NCBI GenBank assembly: GCA_016717225.1
Contig: JADKGB010000009.1
Span: forward strand, 62,001-126,000
Direction of reading: 5' to 3'
DNA from: Flavobacteriales bacterium
GTDB lineage: Bacteria; Bacteroidota; Bacteroidia; Flavobacteriales_F; PHOS-HE28
Length of the DNA: 64,000 nt
Made by a program: the position numbers and the translations under genes. The notes below the pieces were generated by a model. That model was not told the DNA's origin. It saw nothing but the letters and a program-made list of their open reading frames with translations, and did not search any database. Shown in pieces: positions 8,893 to 17,003 of this stretch (the stretch's first letter is position 1; each line of letters opens with the position of its first letter).

Positions 8893-9080
8893 TCAGAGCG
8901 TACCCCTGTTCTCCTGCTCCCGCTCGATCGCCTCGAACAGCGCCTTGAAGTTGCCTTTGCCGAAGCTCTTCGCGCCCTTGCGCTGGATGATCTCGAAGAA
9001 CATCGTGGGGCGGTCGAGCACCGGCTTGGTGAAGAGCTGCAAGAGGTAGCCCTCGTCGTCACGGTCCTTCAGCGCGCCCG
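8893..9080 (-). pseudogene. Fragment A: 3' end of 4-hydroxyphenylpyruvate dioxygenase
   Basis: The complement encodes DRDDEGYLLQLFTKPVLDRP, then TMFFEIIQRKGAKSFGKGNF and KALFEAIEREQENRGTL followed by TGA. This is the last 60 or so residues of 4-hydroxyphenylpyruvate dioxygenase, almost identical to the end of the broken gene at 15275. Homology fades around 9066-9080 and nothing upstream on this strand continues the gene. The stop codon is TGA here and TAG in the 15275 copy, so it is not a simple exact copy. It abuts the start region of the outer-membrane gene at 9157. Confidence 0.85.
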
Positions 9081-9156
9081 CGATGGTATGGATTGACCAA
9101 TGTCATGGTCATTTGCTCGGTGACCGAATAGGTTCGCTGGATATGAATTTACGGCC

Positions 9157-9791
9157 ATGAACAACACAAGATCCTTCGCGACACTGTTCGCAGTGTTCCT
9201 GTTCATCTCGACATATGGTCAAAAACCTGCGCGTGCCAGCGGTGACTCAGTGCTGTACCACGCGATATTCATCCGTAGCCCGTGGCTAACGTTCACCAAC
9301 TGGATGGACGAAAAGAGCGTCGAGATGTACGAGTTGCACGTTGGATACAGGATCACCACACGCGACATCGTAGCCATCAAGGCGGCCACATGGAAGCTCT
9401 TCGAACCGATGGGTATCCCCTGGGGACCGCACAAGATTCAGGACGAGGAAGCATATCCTGGACGTCTCAGGGAGTACGGGGTCGGGGTGTGCTACCAACG
9501 CATGCTTTGGAAGGGGGCCTTCGCAGCGGTGGAAGTCATGCCCATGAAGAAGGTCTTCCTCGATGAGAGCGACAAGCAGCTCGATACGGGCTTCAAGCTG
9601 TACACCTCATACCACTGGGCTATCAATGGAATCTGTGCAGAAAGAGACTCCTTCTTGAACCCCAGATCCATTTCAACTATTGGCCGGTCGATTCGGAGGG
9701 GCCCGCACAGTTCAAGGAGATGGAGGATCGGTGGAACAACTACTTCCTGTGGGAACCCAACCTCTACATCGGTTACAATTTCCTGCGCTAA
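9157..9791 (+). pseudogene. Putative outer-membrane protein of unknown family, frameshifted
   Basis: The start encodes a signal peptide (MNNTRSFATLFAVFLFISTY, then GQKP). Beta-rich sequence follows, with alternating aromatic residues typical of small Bacteroidota outer-membrane proteins (YELHVGYRITTRDIVAIKAA, YGVGVCYQRMLWKGAFAAVE). At the GGG run 9617-9619 the frame changes. In the first frame the tail is arginine- and serine-rich junk ending at 9834. In the +1 frame it continues GYQWNLCRKRLLLEPQIHFN and ends EPNLYIGYNFLR with a terminal aromatic pattern and a stop at 9789-9791. The second reading is clearly the native one, so one base appears lost. The intact product would be about 211 residues. 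Function unknown. Confidence 0.7.
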
Positions 9792-9830
9792 TGAAGTCCT
9801 GGTCACGCGGCCAAAGCCCCCGAACACCGG

Positions 9831-9914
9831 ATGACCATGAAAGCTGTACGCTACAACGCGTATGGCCCGCTCAAGGTGCTCCACGTTAAGAGATCGAAGC
9901 ATCGGCGGGAATGA
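9831..9914 (+). pseudogene. Fragment of MDR alcohol dehydrogenase 5' end
   Basis: Reading from the ATG at 9831 gives MTMKAVRYNAYGPLKVLHVK and then unrelated residues to a TGA at 9912-9914. The first 20 codons match the start of the intact dehydrogenase at 11577 (MTMKAVCYRAYGPPEVLKVE), including the odd ATG-ACC-ATG start. The rest of the gene is absent. It lies just behind the frameshifted outer-membrane gene, exactly as the full gene lies behind a duplicate of that gene's leader at 11486. This is a relic of a duplicated block. Confidence 0.75.
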
Positions 9915-9968
9915 CACGCTCCTTGCTCATCTCTTTGACCGCTGTATCGCCAACAACTAGCAACAGAC

Positions 9969-10604
9969 ATGAACATTGAAAGAGTAAAGCAAAAGGGATT
10001 CGGTCTCTCGATCATTTCTTTTCCGCTCATGCTTTTCATCGGGTTCGTCTCACACCCGAACCTGCTGGCGATGGAACCGCTCCAAACCGTTGAGCAACTC
10101 GTTCATAGGTTCCATCACAATCCCATGTATCATTATGGCCACCTCATTGTAACAGCTGCGGTCCCGCTGATGATCGTCTACTTCGTAGGTGCGACGAACC
10201 TCCTACAAGGGGAGGGCAAGAAGTACGGATTTTGGGGTGGGGTCATCGGCGTGTTCGGGGCGTTCATCCTGGCGGTTGACAAAGGAGCCCTGTGCCTGAC
10301 GATGTCAGCGTTCGACACACTTCCGGAAGAGCAGTTCGCGGCATGCACGCCCTACCTGCAGGTGGTCGTTGCCAAGAAGGGTTTGCTGTTCATCGTCTGG
10401 TTGCTGCCCGCGCTGATACTGGGAGGTGTGCTCCAGGCGATCGAGTTGATGAAGGAGAACATCATCGCAAAGTGGCAGGGTACACTGATCGTCGTGGGTC
10501 TCTTGTTGCTGCTCAACCCTGACATCGAATTGATAAGCTCGGTTGGTTCAGCTTTGATGTGCATAGCCTATATGCCTTGGGGTACTGCTGAACTGAGAAA
10601 ATAG
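9969..10604 (+). CDS. Integral membrane protein of unknown function
   Basis: The 211-residue product has about six hydrophobic segments: residues 11-32, 56-78, 87-107, 133-155, 166-182 and a weaker one near 187-203. A histidine-rich loop, HRFHHNPMYHYGHL, lies before the second, and a cysteine-containing loop (TLPEEQFAACTPYLQ) lies between the third and fourth. The histidines could bind a metal or heme, but I recognise no family. The ATG at 9969 is the first in frame and leads straight into the first membrane helix. It sits intact inside the damaged 8.6-17 kb region. Confidence 0.7.
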   Translation: MNIERVKQKGFGLSIISFPLMLFIGFVSHPNLLAMEPLQTVEQLVHRFHHNPMYHYGHLIVTAAVPLMIVYFVGATNLLQGEGKKYGFWGGVIGVFGAFILAVDKGALCLTMSAFDTLPEEQFAACTPYLQVVVAKKGLLFIVWLLPALILGGVLQAIELMKENIIAKWQGTLIVVGLLLLLNPDIELISSVGSALMCIAYMPWGTAELRK

Positions 10605-10756
10605 CAGCCCTATGCAACGTTGGTATGCCCGTCGGCCATTGCGGTGGACTGTGGCGGCTGGACAGGGGTATCCATCTGACAGGTCTCACTATACCAGTTG
10701 ACATACATCATTGGGATGAAGTTGGGACGAGGATAGGTTTGAAAACAAAAGATGCT

Positions 10757-11365
10757 ATGAAAACGTCAACGAGGTTCCTCTGCATCACAGCAGCCTTGGT
10801 CATTGGTCCGACCAACCAATTGAATGCACAGAATGACGCCGGACCGGATGCGCGCAAACAGGCCATCAGCGTATGTGCGCTTGCCATCCCGCTGATGAAC
10901 CTGTATGTGATCAACTACGAGTACTTGTACCAGGACCGACATGGCCTGGCCGCGCGATTGGAATATGCTCCGAACCTGAAAGGCGAGAACACAAGAGGGG
11001 ATGCACTTGGTGGTGTGCTCAACTACCGCTGGCATCTTTCGCCGAAGCTCAGCGGGTTCTTCGTGGGTCCTTATGCCCGGTACCGTTATGTCTATGGCTC
11101 GGGCAGTGTGGAAGGAACGGAGTACGACTTCGAGGTCCCTGAACTGAATGTCGGTGTGAACGGCGGGTATCGTTGGGTGGCGAAATGTGGGTTCAATGTT
11201 GTCCTGGCCGCTGGCTACGGCTACTCATCCGCGAAGGAGCGGCTCACGCCATCCAATGATGCCGTGATCGATGGTTTCAACGCGTTCAAGGATGCCGATG
11301 ACGCGAATTCCTCGATGTTGGATGCGCCATTCTATGGCGAGTTCTCCATCGGATATGCATTTTGA
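10757..11365 (+). CDS. Outer-membrane beta-barrel protein (DUF3575-like)
   Basis: The ATG at 10757 starts a clear signal peptide (MKTSTRFLCITAALVIGPTN, cleavage after LNAQ). The mature 180-residue part alternates hydrophobic and polar residues with many aromatic positions (INYEYLYQDRHGLAARLEYA, GGVLNYRWHLSPKLSGFFVG, VGVNGGYRWV, GEFSIGYAF), ending in phenylalanine as outer-membrane barrels do. The pattern resembles the DUF3575 group. The open frame can be extended to 10625, but that stretch has no signal-peptide character. No enzymatic role is suggested. Confidence 0.72.
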   Translation: MKTSTRFLCITAALVIGPTNQLNAQNDAGPDARKQAISVCALAIPLMNLYVINYEYLYQDRHGLAARLEYAPNLKGENTRGDALGGVLNYRWHLSPKLSGFFVGPYARYRYVYGSGSVEGTEYDFEVPELNVGVNGGYRWVAKCGFNVVLAAGYGYSSAKERLTPSNDAVIDGFNAFKDADDANSSMLDAPFYGEFSIGYAF

Positions 11366-11485
11366 TCTCATCGAAGGAGGTCATGGCAGCAGGAGGGTCA
11401 ACGTTCACCGGGGACACTGACCAATGTCATGGGGAGTTGCTGGTTGATCGAGTTGGTTTGATCAGCTGAAAGCAAACTCAAGGTC

Positions 11486-11536
11486 ATGAAAAGTACCAGG
11501 TCCTTCGCGATACCGTTCGCAGTGTTCCTGCGATGA
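11486..11536 (+). pseudogene. Leader fragment duplicated from the 9157 gene
   Basis: ATG 11486 begins MKSTRSFAIPFAVFLR and hits TGA at 11534-11536. It matches the signal peptide of the gene at 9157 (MNNTRSFATLFAVFL), and the shared upstream motif GACCAATGTCATGG at 11419-11432 matches 9095-9108. After the leader, the outer-membrane gene body is missing and the dehydrogenase start follows 41 bases later. The remaining sequence between 11366 and 11485 shows no gene. Confidence 0.7.
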
Positions 11537-11576
11537 ACCTTGACCTGTTCCGCCTGCTCGAACTCCCCATCATCAG

Positions 11577-12578
11577 ATGACCATGAAAGCCGTTTGCTAC
11601 CGAGCGTATGGCCCGCCCGAGGTGCTCAAGGTCGAGGACGTCGAAACGCCGGTCGTTGGAGCGGGCGATGTGCTCATCAAGGTCAAGGCCGTTTCGGTGA
11701 ACTTCGGTGACCTGATCGCGCGGAGGTTCGGCAAGGTGCGCCCCAGCGAGTTCAACATGCCATGGTTGTTCTGGTTCCTCGCCCGGTTCACCTTCGGGTG
11801 GAGCAAGCCGAAGAAGCGAGTGCTGGGCAATGAGTTCGCCGGAGAGGTTGTGGCTGTGGGCACCGATGTGCAACGTTTCAAGGCTGGTGATGCCGTCTTC
11901 GCTTACACCAAGGAGAGCATGGGGGGCTATGCGGATTACGTGTCGATGCCTGCGAACGGAATGGTCGCAATGAAGCCGGTGAACTTGTCCTACGCACAGG
12001 CCGCCGCAGTGCCGTATGGAGCGCTCACGGCTTTGCCGCTCTTGAGCAAGACCACCCTCGGTCCGCATCAGCGTGTACTGGTCATCGGCGCTTCCGGCGG
12101 GATCGGTTCAGCCGCTGTGCAGCTTGCCAGGAACCACTTTGGCGCCCAGGTAACGGGGGTGTGTGGAACGAGCAGCGTTGAGTACGTGAAGCAGCTCGGG
12201 GCCGATCAGGTGATCGATCATCGGAAGGAGGACTACGCCGCCGGGAACGCGACCTACGACCTGATCTTCGATGTCCTGGGCAAGGGCAGTTTCGGCCGGT
12301 TGAAGCCCCTGCTCACGCCCAAGGGCGTCTACTTCAGCGTCAGCTTCAAGATGAAGAAGGTGCTGCAGATGATCTGGACAGGGATCACAGGCGGCAAGCG
12401 GGTGCGATGCGCACTGGCCACACAGGGGCCGAAGGACATCGAGCTCATCCGGGAAATGGTGGAGCGCGGCAAGCTCATTCCGGTGATCGACAAAAGCTAC
12501 CCGCTGGAGGAAGCCGCAGCAGCGCATCGCTACGCCGAAAGCGGGAACAGGAAAGGGAGCATCGTGCTGGTGCCCTGA
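11577..12578 (+). CDS. NAD(P)-dependent MDR oxidoreductase (quinone-reductase type), copy 1
   Basis: This 333-residue protein belongs to the medium-chain dehydrogenase/reductase family. It has an N-terminal GroES-like domain with GNEFAGEVVAVG and GDAVFAYTKESMGGYADYV, then a Rossmann domain with the dinucleotide motif VIGASGGIGSAAVQLA (about residues 164-179) and LGADQVIDHRKEDYA. The catalytic-zinc ligands and the four-cysteine structural zinc loop of classical alcohol dehydrogenases are absent, so a zinc-free quinone- or enoyl-reductase type activity is more likely. The native substrate is unknown. Start may be 11577 or the second ATG at 11583. A diverged paralogue follows at 12945, and a 5' fragment of a third copy lies at 9831. 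Confidence 0.88.
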   Translation: MTMKAVCYRAYGPPEVLKVEDVETPVVGAGDVLIKVKAVSVNFGDLIARRFGKVRPSEFNMPWLFWFLARFTFGWSKPKKRVLGNEFAGEVVAVGTDVQRFKAGDAVFAYTKESMGGYADYVSMPANGMVAMKPVNLSYAQAAAVPYGALTALPLLSKTTLGPHQRVLVIGASGGIGSAAVQLARNHFGAQVTGVCGTSSVEYVKQLGADQVIDHRKEDYAAGNATYDLIFDVLGKGSFGRLKPLLTPKGVYFSVSFKMKKVLQMIWTGITGGKRVRCALATQGPKDIELIREMVERGKLIPVIDKSYPLEEAAAAHRYAESGNRKGSIVLVP

Positions 12579-12728
12579 GCCATGGTTAAGTGACGAACGT
12601 CACCCCGGAAGGATCCGGTCCGTATGACCTTCGATAGGTGAGCACCGCTTTTCGTTTTTCGCGGACAGCGGTTGACGTGCTCACCACGAATAAACCGAGC
12701 AACATGTCGCACAACAGAATTCTGGTCC

Positions 12729-12777
12729 GGGGGGGGGGGGGGGGGCCCGGGGGGGGGGGGGGGGCGCCCCCCCCCCC
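12729..12777. other. Artefact-like G/C homopolymer junction 1
   Basis: A run of G, a short CCC, a second run of G and a run of C ending in AAAAA fills this stretch. Flanking DNA (12579-12944) has no supportable gene. A near-palindromic pair GTGAGCAC (12640) and GTGCTCAC (12676) lies before it, and about 150 bases of GC-rich sequence of unknown origin follow. Such runs are not expected in this genome and are more likely low-quality consensus or a joined contig end than biology. Confidence 0.75.
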
Positions 12778-12944
12778 AAAAACCGGGGCCGGCGCCGATG
12801 GGGGGTGCTTTTGGGCCTTCGTCGCAGGGTCGGCGACAAGCAGCCGGCAACTCCACCCACTGGGAACACGCCCTGTTCAAAGACGGTCCTTGCACCTTGC
12901 TGCCAGGCCGCGCCCGCTCGGCGTCAAATTCTAGAAGGTTGGCG

Positions 12945-13921
12945 ATGAAAGCCATCATCTGCCCCGGTACGGCCCACCCGATGTGCTGAAGATGGTGGAC
13001 ATGGATCGACCTGTCGCAGGGAACGATCAGGTCTTGATCAAGGTGCACTACACCACCGTAACCGTTGCGGATTCCCGGGTGCGGGGCTTCAATGTGCCAC
13101 CTTCATTTTGGCTGCCCGCGAAACTGGCCTTGGGTTGGTCGAAGCCGAAGCGAGCGATCCTCGGAACTGAATTGTCCGGAGTGATCGAAGCTGTTGGGAA
13201 GAACGTCAAGCGGTTCCGCGTCGGCGATGAGGTGTTCGCATTCCCTGGGGAGAAGGGCGGTGGTTATGCGGAGTTCATGTGCATGAACGAGAACGACTGC
13301 ATCGCCCCCAAGCCCGTGGGTCTGGGCTTCGATCAAGCGGCCGCCTTGTCCCTCGGTGCGATGACGGCGTTGTATTTTCTCCAGAAGGGAAAGGTGGCCA
13401 AGGGAGAACGGATCCTGATCTACGGTGCATCGGGGAGCATGGGCACCGCGGCTGTGCAGATCGCCAAATACCTCGGTGCCGAAGTGACCGGTGTATGCAG
13501 CACGACCAACCTGGAACTGGTGCGGCAGCTCGGTGCCGATGAGGTGATCGACTACACGAAGACGGACTTCACCGCCTTTGGCAAGCGGTACGACGTGGTC
13601 TTCGATACGGTCGGCAAGACCAATGCGGCCAAGGTCGCCAAGTGCATCAATGCAGGTGGGCGGTACCTCCATGCGGTAGCCACACCGGGTACCACATTCC
13701 TGAGCCGGCTTGCGTTGATGGGAACCGGAATACCGTTCATCGGTGGTACGGAGAAGGGAACGATCGCGAAGCTCGATTTCATCAAGAAGCTGGCTGATGA
13801 AGGATCCTTCAAACCGGTCATCGACCGGCACTACCGTTTCGATGAGATGGTGGCCGCGCATGCATACGTGGACCAAGGGCACAAGAAGGGCAACGTGGTG
13901 ATCAAGGTGAGCGGAACATAG
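12945..13921 (+). pseudogene. NAD(P)-dependent MDR oxidoreductase, copy 2, frameshifted near its start
   Basis: The start MKAIIC at 12945 and the main frame RYGPPDVLKMVDMDRPVAGN are joined by a missing base at the CCCC run 12962-12965; adding one C restores MKAIICPRYGPPDVLK. The rest, to 13921, is intact: GTELSGVIEAVGKNVKRFRV, GDEVFAFPGEKGGGYAEFMC, the nucleotide motif LIYGASGSMGTAAVQIAKYL, and LGADEVIDYTKTDF. It is a zinc-free MDR reductase, clearly paralogous to 11577 and about 325 residues when repaired. Without the repair, translation could only begin at the GTG at 12983. An alpha/beta hydrolase follows after 14 bases. The frameshift is probably a consensus error. Confidence 0.82.
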
Positions 13922-13935
13922 CCCACACCCTGCTC

Positions 13936-14784
13936 ATGGAATTCACCACCTCGGATGGTTGCGCGCTGTTCGCCTATGTGTTCACACCGAAGCTGCCATA
14001 TCGGAGCACGGTCCATGCAGTGGCCGGCGTAACGGGCATCAACCACGAGAAGGAAGGCGCCATGATCGAACTGCTCGCCAACGGAGAAAACAGGGTGGTG
14101 ATCATGCATCCCAGGGGCACCGGCCTTTCGCAAGGTAAGCGCGGCGATTTCCTTAGCATCAACAGGCTGGTGGATGACCTCGTTGAATTCATCCAGTGGG
14201 ACCGTGCACAGGATCCGTCGCGTCGCGTGTACTTCCTTTACGGTCACAGCATGTCCACCGCCTTGTTGCTCGCGGCCGCGGAGCGACTGGAAGGCATCGC
14301 CGGAGCGATCCTCGTGAACCCGCCGTACCTGCGCAAACGGGCGAAAGGCATGTCGCCCACCGCATGGCAGATCCTCAACTACGCGTTCCACTACCTCTTC
14401 GCGCGGCACACGCCTGTAGTGGACATGGGCGGTGATCCTTCGCGCATTGCGAACGAAGAGGATCGGCGTGAAGCGGAGGAGAAGCGGAATGATCCGCTTT
14501 TGGTGAACATCCTCAGCTTGCACTCCATGCTGGAAGTGCAAAGACTGTTAGGCCGAACTCTTGGCTACTGCCGAAGGGCCAACTACCCCATGTTGCTTAT
14601 CCATGGCTTGCAGGACCCGGTCGTTGAAAGAGCAGGCTGTGACCGGATCTTCGAACAGTGGCAACACCCGGACAAGGAATACCGGCTGATCGCGGACGGC
14701 GGGCATGGACGATCCACCGTTCTCGGAGCGCGGGATCAAATACAGATGTGGTTGAAGGAGCATGGAACGGTTCGTACACAATGA
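13936..14784 (+). CDS. Alpha/beta hydrolase (serine aminopeptidase S33-like)
   Basis: The 282-residue product has an alpha/beta hydrolase fold. The nucleophile elbow is GHSMST (around residue 103), and MHPRGTGLSQGKRGDF fits the oxyanion-side loop. A helical lid lies near residues 135-190 (LRKRAKGMSPTAWQILNYAF). The late acid and histidine are plausibly D in LLIHGLQDPVVE and H in ADGGHGRS. No signal peptide is apparent, so it is probably cytoplasmic. It lies 14 bases behind the second MDR oxidoreductase and reads in the same direction, suggesting a shared transcript. The substrate (ester, lipid or peptide) cannot be told. Confidence 0.85.
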   Translation: MEFTTSDGCALFAYVFTPKLPYRSTVHAVAGVTGINHEKEGAMIELLANGENRVVIMHPRGTGLSQGKRGDFLSINRLVDDLVEFIQWDRAQDPSRRVYFLYGHSMSTALLLAAAERLEGIAGAILVNPPYLRKRAKGMSPTAWQILNYAFHYLFARHTPVVDMGGDPSRIANEEDRREAEEKRNDPLLVNILSLHSMLEVQRLLGRTLGYCRRANYPMLLIHGLQDPVVERAGCDRIFEQWQHPDKEYRLIADGGHGRSTVLGARDQIQMWLKEHGTVRTQ

Positions 14785-15005
14785 AGCCAGCCATTGAGGC
14801 CAGGGTGGTCGTATGTGCATGAGCGTTAATACCGATGTATCGCCTTGCGTTGGGGGACTATATTCAGTGTTCAGCCATGATACGTCCATGGTAGCGGGAA
14901 AACTGAACATCGGATCCTCTCGACGCTTTAGTGCGATAGGCTCATATCATCGAGCAATGATGGGTGCCCAGCAGGCGCCCTTCGCAAGGACCAATGCGAC
15001 GATGG

Positions 15006-15068
15006 TCACAAGGTCCCCCGCGCCTCCTGCTCCCGTTCGATCGCCTCGAACAGCGCCTTGAAGTTGCC
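15006..15068 (-). pseudogene. Fragment B: extreme 3' end of 4-hydroxyphenylpyruvate dioxygenase
   Basis: The complement encodes GNFKALFEAIEREQEARGTL and a TGA stop at 15006-15008. It differs from the copies at 8893 and 15275 by alanine instead of asparagine before RGTL. The match then breaks at 15068; a 25-base unrelated insert follows, and a short echo, CTTGCCGAAGCTC (15093-15105), matches the next part of hpd. The rest of the 320-base gap from 14785 shows nothing I can identify. Confidence 0.78.
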
Positions 15069-15104
15069 TCCCGATGGATCTAGGACGCTGACGCTTGCCG
15101 AAGC

Positions 15105-15260
15105 TCACTTCTTCTTACGCGCCTTCTTGACGGACTTCTTCAGGATGGACTTCCGTGCCAATTGCCTCAAGTCCGAATTGGGGTCATCCGCCTGCTCATC
15201 GACCTCTTTCTTGGAAAGGCTTTTGACGCTTTTGCGAGTGAGGTGTATTCTCCGTGACAT
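15105..15260 (-). CDS. Small highly basic protein (51 residues)
   Basis: A short frame runs from ATG at 15258-15260 to TGA at 15105-15107. The product starts MSRRIHLTRKSVKSLSKKEV, has one acidic patch (DEQADDPNSD) and ends in a lysine- and arginine-rich tail with KKARKKK. It has no membrane segment or signal peptide. The composition suggests nucleic-acid or ribosome contact, or disorder, but I do not recognise a family. It lies between two hpd 3' copies, reading the same way. Bases before the start include no strong ribosome site, as is usual in Bacteroidota. It may be real because it is a complete frame with biased composition, but it could be chance. Confidence 0.45.
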   Translation of the reverse strand: MSRRIHLTRKSVKSLSKKEVDEQADDPNSDLRQLARKSILKKSVKKARKKK

Positions 15261-15274
15261 TTTGACTCCGAGAG

Positions 15275-16361
15275 CTACAACGTCCCCCTGTTCTCCTGCT
15301 CCCGCTCGATCGCCTCGAACAGCGCCTTGAAGTTGCCCTTGCCGAAGCTCTTCGCGCCCTTGCGCTGGATGATCTCGAAGAACATCGTGGGGCGGTCCAG
15401 CACCGGCTTGGTGAATAGCTGTAAGAGGTAACCCTCGTCGTCGCGGTCCACCAGCACGCCGTGCTCTTTTAGAACACCAAGGTCCTCGTCGATCTCGCCT
15501 ACGCGGTCCATCACCGTGTCGTAGTAGGATGACGGAACATAGAGGAATTCCACGCCGCGGTCTTTCAACTGCGTAACTGTTTCGATGATGTTGTTGGTCG
15601 CCACCGCGATGTGCTGCACACCCGCTCCATTGTAGAAGTCGATGTACTCCTCGATCTGGCTCTTCTTCTTGCCCTCGGCCGGCTCGTTGATCGGGAACTT
15701 GATGCGGCCGTTGCCGTTGCTCATCACCTTGCTCATCAGCGCGGTGTACTCGGTGCTGATGTCCTTGTCATCGAAGCTCACGAGCTGCGCGAAGCCCATC
15801 ACGCGGGCGTAGAAATCCACCCAGGTGTTCATCTCGCCCCAGCCCACGTTGCCCACCATGTGGTCGATGAACTTCAGGCCCACCGGCGGCGGGTTGTAGT
15901 GGCTCTTCCACGGCTTGAAGCCGGGCATGAACGCGCCCTTGTAGTTGTCGCGCTCCACGAAGATGTGTACCGTCTCCCCGTAGGTGTGGATGCCGCTGCG
16001 CACCACATAGCCATGCTCATCCTCTTCGCGCACCGGCTCCATGAAGCTCTTCGCGCCGCGCTTGTGGTCTCCTCCCAGGCCTTGCGCGCGTCGGGCACCC
16101 AGAGGGCGATCACCTTCACGCCATCGCCATGCTTGCGGATGTGCTCGTCGATCGGGCTGTCCGGGGTCATCGGCGTGGTGAGCACCAAGGGGATCTTGTC
16201 CTGCACCAGCACGTAGCTCGTGCGGTCCTTCATGCCGGTCTCCAGCCCGCGTAGGGCCAGCCTCGGGAAACCCCCAGGCGCGTCTTGTAATAGTGTGCGC
16301 TCTGCTTGGCGTTGCCCACATAGAGTTCCACGTAGTCCGTGCCCAGCAGGGGCAGGAAATC
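15275..16361 (-). pseudogene. hpd: 4-hydroxyphenylpyruvate dioxygenase, broken by frameshifts and a lost 5' end
   Basis: HPPD converts 4-hydroxyphenylpyruvate to homogentisate in tyrosine breakdown. Read across frames, the sequence runs DFLPLLGTDYVELYVGNAKQ, then a joint near 16265-16275 where two extra bases sit in GGG and CCCCC runs, then MKDRTSYVLVQDKIPLVLTT and HIRKHGDGVKVIALWVPDAR, then a missing base near 16062-16067, then RGAKSFMEPVREEDEHGYVV to the stop at 15275. Fe(II) ligands are visible as H in IDHMVGNV, H in GVQHIAVAT and E in MFFEIIQR. The first 15-20 residues are replaced by the G/C-rich junction at 16362. Repaired, length would be near the family norm. It neighbours homogentisate dioxygenase, the next pathway step. 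Confidence 0.88.
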
Positions 16362-16510
16362 CCGGGCCCGGGCCCCGGCCCTCCCCCCGGCGGGGGGGGC
16401 CCCCTTTCCCCCCGGGCCGCCCGGGGTGGTGTGATGACGGGGGGAGGGGGGGGCCCCGGGGGGGGTGGGGGGTTTGGCGGGGTCAATCTTTGGGCGTGTC
16501 CCCCCCCCGC
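16362..16510. other. Artefact-like G/C homopolymer junction 2
   Basis: About 150 bases are made of G and C runs with few other letters, beginning exactly where the hpd 5' end should continue. Open frames across it encode only glycine, proline and arginine runs. The following 90 bases (16511-16598) are non-repetitive but carry nothing I recognise. The abrupt loss of the hpd 5' end here argues for a chimeric or low-quality join. Confidence 0.75.
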
Positions 16511-16598
16511 GAGACTGGTCGGGTGGCTTCTCCCCTTCAAGTCCTCGCCTAAGAAGGCTCCGGGCTTTCCGGTACAATCCCTCACGCGGGACCCGGCC

Positions 16599-16949
16599 TT
16601 ACTCCGGAAGATCCACGAGGATGGCCTCAAGCTGTCGTTTCAATGGCGGCATGTGCTCATTCACCACCTCGGCAACGATGGCGGTATCGATGCGGAAATA
16701 GTCGTGCACCAGTCGATGCCGCATACCGATGATCAATGGCCACGGCACTTCAGGGTGCGCGGACCGCAATTCCTTGGTAAGCATGTTCGCTGCCTCGCCG
16801 ATGATCTCGATCAGCTTCACCGTTCCGAAGCGCAGCATCGGGTCGTCATCGAGTTCCTTTTCTGAAGCGCTCGCCGGGCTGGCCTCCAACTGCCGGATCG
16901 CGTCCAGCATGTGCAGCACCCGCGCACGGTCGGCCTCAGCTGCGCGCAT
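16599..16949 (-). CDS. HepT-like toxin (DUF86/HEPN domain)
   Basis: The 116-residue alpha-helical protein carries the HEPN motif R-x4-H-x-Y in GMRHRLVHDYFRID, and FGTVKLIEIIGEAANMLTKE and HPEVPWPLIIGMRHR as in HepT/DUF86 proteins. HepT is the toxin of MntA-HepT systems. In characterised pairs HepT can act as an RNase, and the MntA nucleotidyltransferase AMPylates a tyrosine of the toxin to silence it. The start ATG overlaps by 14 bases the end of an upstream frame encoding a NTase-like tail, the normal antitoxin-first operon order. As the antitoxin is truncated in this assembly, its partner may be lost or misassembled. It has no signal peptide. Confidence 0.83.
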   Translation of the reverse strand: MRAAEADRARVLHMLDAIRQLEASPASASEKELDDDPMLRFGTVKLIEIIGEAANMLTKELRSAHPEVPWPLIIGMRHRLVHDYFRIDTAIVAEVVNEHMPPLKRQLEAILVDLPE

Positions 16950-17003
16950 AGATCAGTCGCTTGTCGCGATCCACGAAAGGTTTCACATGCGGGCTCAGGC
17001 CCT
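16936..17003 (-). pseudogene. C-terminal stump of MntA-like nucleotidyltransferase antitoxin
   Basis: Just upstream of the HepT-like toxin, the complement encodes LSPHVKPFVDRDKRLIYARS and a TGA at 16936-16938. This resembles the C-terminal tail of small DUF86-associated nucleotidyltransferases. Everything upstream, including the expected GSxxxG and DxD catalytic motifs, is replaced by the G/C junction at 17004-17028 and then homogentisate dioxygenase sequence. The assignment rests on position and a short tail, so it is moderate. Confidence 0.5.

Noticed and set aside
8893..9080. Idea that the hpd fragments are insertion-sequence ends
   Set aside because: No terminal inverted repeats, target duplications or transposase are visible.
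12638..12989. Glycine/proline-rich frames across the first homopolymer junction
   Set aside because: They consist of homopolymer translation, not protein.
16293..16865. Frame with a GGGG-rich start opposite hpd and HepT
   Set aside because: Created by the second homopolymer junction; antisense to real genes.
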